A stretch of DNA of 16,754 nt from Thermodesulfobacteriota bacterium (GTDB taxonomy: Bacteria > Desulfobacterota > DSM-4660 > Desulfatiglandales > Desulfatiglandaceae). Positions 16,599 through 16,754 of the stretch are shown here, piece after piece (position 1 is the stretch's first letter; the number at the start of each line of letters is the position of its first letter). A program made the translations under genes and the position numbers. The stretch covers positions 1-16,754 of the forward strand of contig JANQDY010000163.1 in assembly GCA_028278625.1 (NCBI GenBank), given 5' to 3'. The notes beneath the pieces are model-generated. The model saw only the letters and a list, made by a program, of their open reading frames with translations, did not search any database and was not told the DNA's origin.

Positions 16599-16611
16599 GT
16601 CCCTTCGGGAC
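16599..16611. repeat. Short GC hairpin beside the 11-bp inverted repeat
   Basis: GTCCC and GGGAC form a 5-bp perfect stem around TTC. It stands only two bases from the larger hairpin. The pair together (16569-16611) looks like a compact palindromic unit. Confidence 0.5.
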
Positions 16612-16628
16612 AGTCCGGATTTTGCATT

Positions 16629-16658
16629 ATGATATTGTTGAAGCATTCCCTTTTCCAA
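16629..16658 (-). promoter_or_regulatory. Candidate sigma-70 promoter for the LivK-LivK-kinase unit
   Basis: Reading leftward, TTGGAA (16658-16653) and TATCAT (16634-16629) are separated by 18 nt, matching consensus at four and five of six positions. RNA starting near 16622 would carry both hairpins in a leader of about 260 nt. The stretch 16361-16754 contains no convincing gene; apart from this promoter and the hairpins I see nothing in it. Confidence 0.32.
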
Positions 16659-16754
16659 TTTGATAAACTGGGATCAAGATGGGTATTTTCCTTATCCAAA
16701 TTACAAAGGGCTTTTCTCATTCCGCTTCATGCGTTTTTCTTGAAATTTTTGATG

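Noticed and set aside
16387..16720. Small open frames on both strands upstream of the first lipoprotein gene
   Set aside because: Both run through the double hairpin, lack good ribosome sites and encode no recognisable domain; they are better read as non-coding leader or repeat.
1..16754. CRISPR arrays, tRNA or rRNA genes, transposases or integrases
   Set aside because: No regularly spaced direct repeats, no cloverleaf-like conserved TpsiC/anticodon pattern and no transposase or integrase motif was seen on reading both strands.

Overview
The window looks like chromosomal DNA of a moderate-GC Gram-negative bacterium. It is most likely a sulfate-reducing or related member of the Desulfobacterota. 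The reasons are the many two-component genes, the periplasmic lipoproteins and signal peptides, a response regulator with a C-terminal CxxC...CPxC tail of the kind I associate with that group, and a double-ACT SerB. The lineage is inferred from gene style only. No rRNA, tRNA, CRISPR array or transposase was seen.

Layout. (1) 3-488, + strand: 3' end of a membrane peptidase of the M50 type, cut by the window edge. (2) 553-6139, - strand: a compact four-gene operon encoding two paralogous secreted family-1 solute-binding proteins, then a dCache/HAMP/HisKA_2 sensor kinase and a response regulator. The last three genes are closely spaced, and kinase-regulator translation is probably coupled. (3) 6140-6447: divergent promoter region. 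(4) 6448-10799, + strand: a single-domain response regulator, a double-ACT phosphoserine phosphatase, an MFS transporter, and a PLP enzyme of the threonine-synthase fold that most resembles archaeal cysteate synthase. (5) 10888-13626, - strand: a 912-residue hybrid kinase with the order of parts found in TorS (helical periplasmic sensor, HAMP, HisKA, ATPase, receiver, HPt). (6) 13793-16360, - strand: two paralogous LivK-type lipoproteins upstream of that kinase. (7) 16361-16754: a gene-free stretch with a candidate promoter and a tight hairpin pair.

The most interesting point is that two unrelated classes of periplasmic binding protein each occur as a tandem pair beside a membrane kinase, and neither locus has an ABC permease or ATPase. 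The first transcription unit lies wholly inside the window and the second appears to. I infer that both are extracellular ligand-sensing systems in which the binding proteins serve as ligand receptors for the kinases: one type II binding protein pair with a dCache kinase, one type I pair with a TorS-like kinase. The second point is the serB / transporter / cysteate-synthase-like group. SerB and cysteate synthase share the substrate O-phosphoserine, and the second substrate, sulfite, is a central metabolite in a sulfate reducer. This suggests a route to cysteate or a derived sulfonate, possibly exported by the MFS protein. Both ideas are inferences from gene content.
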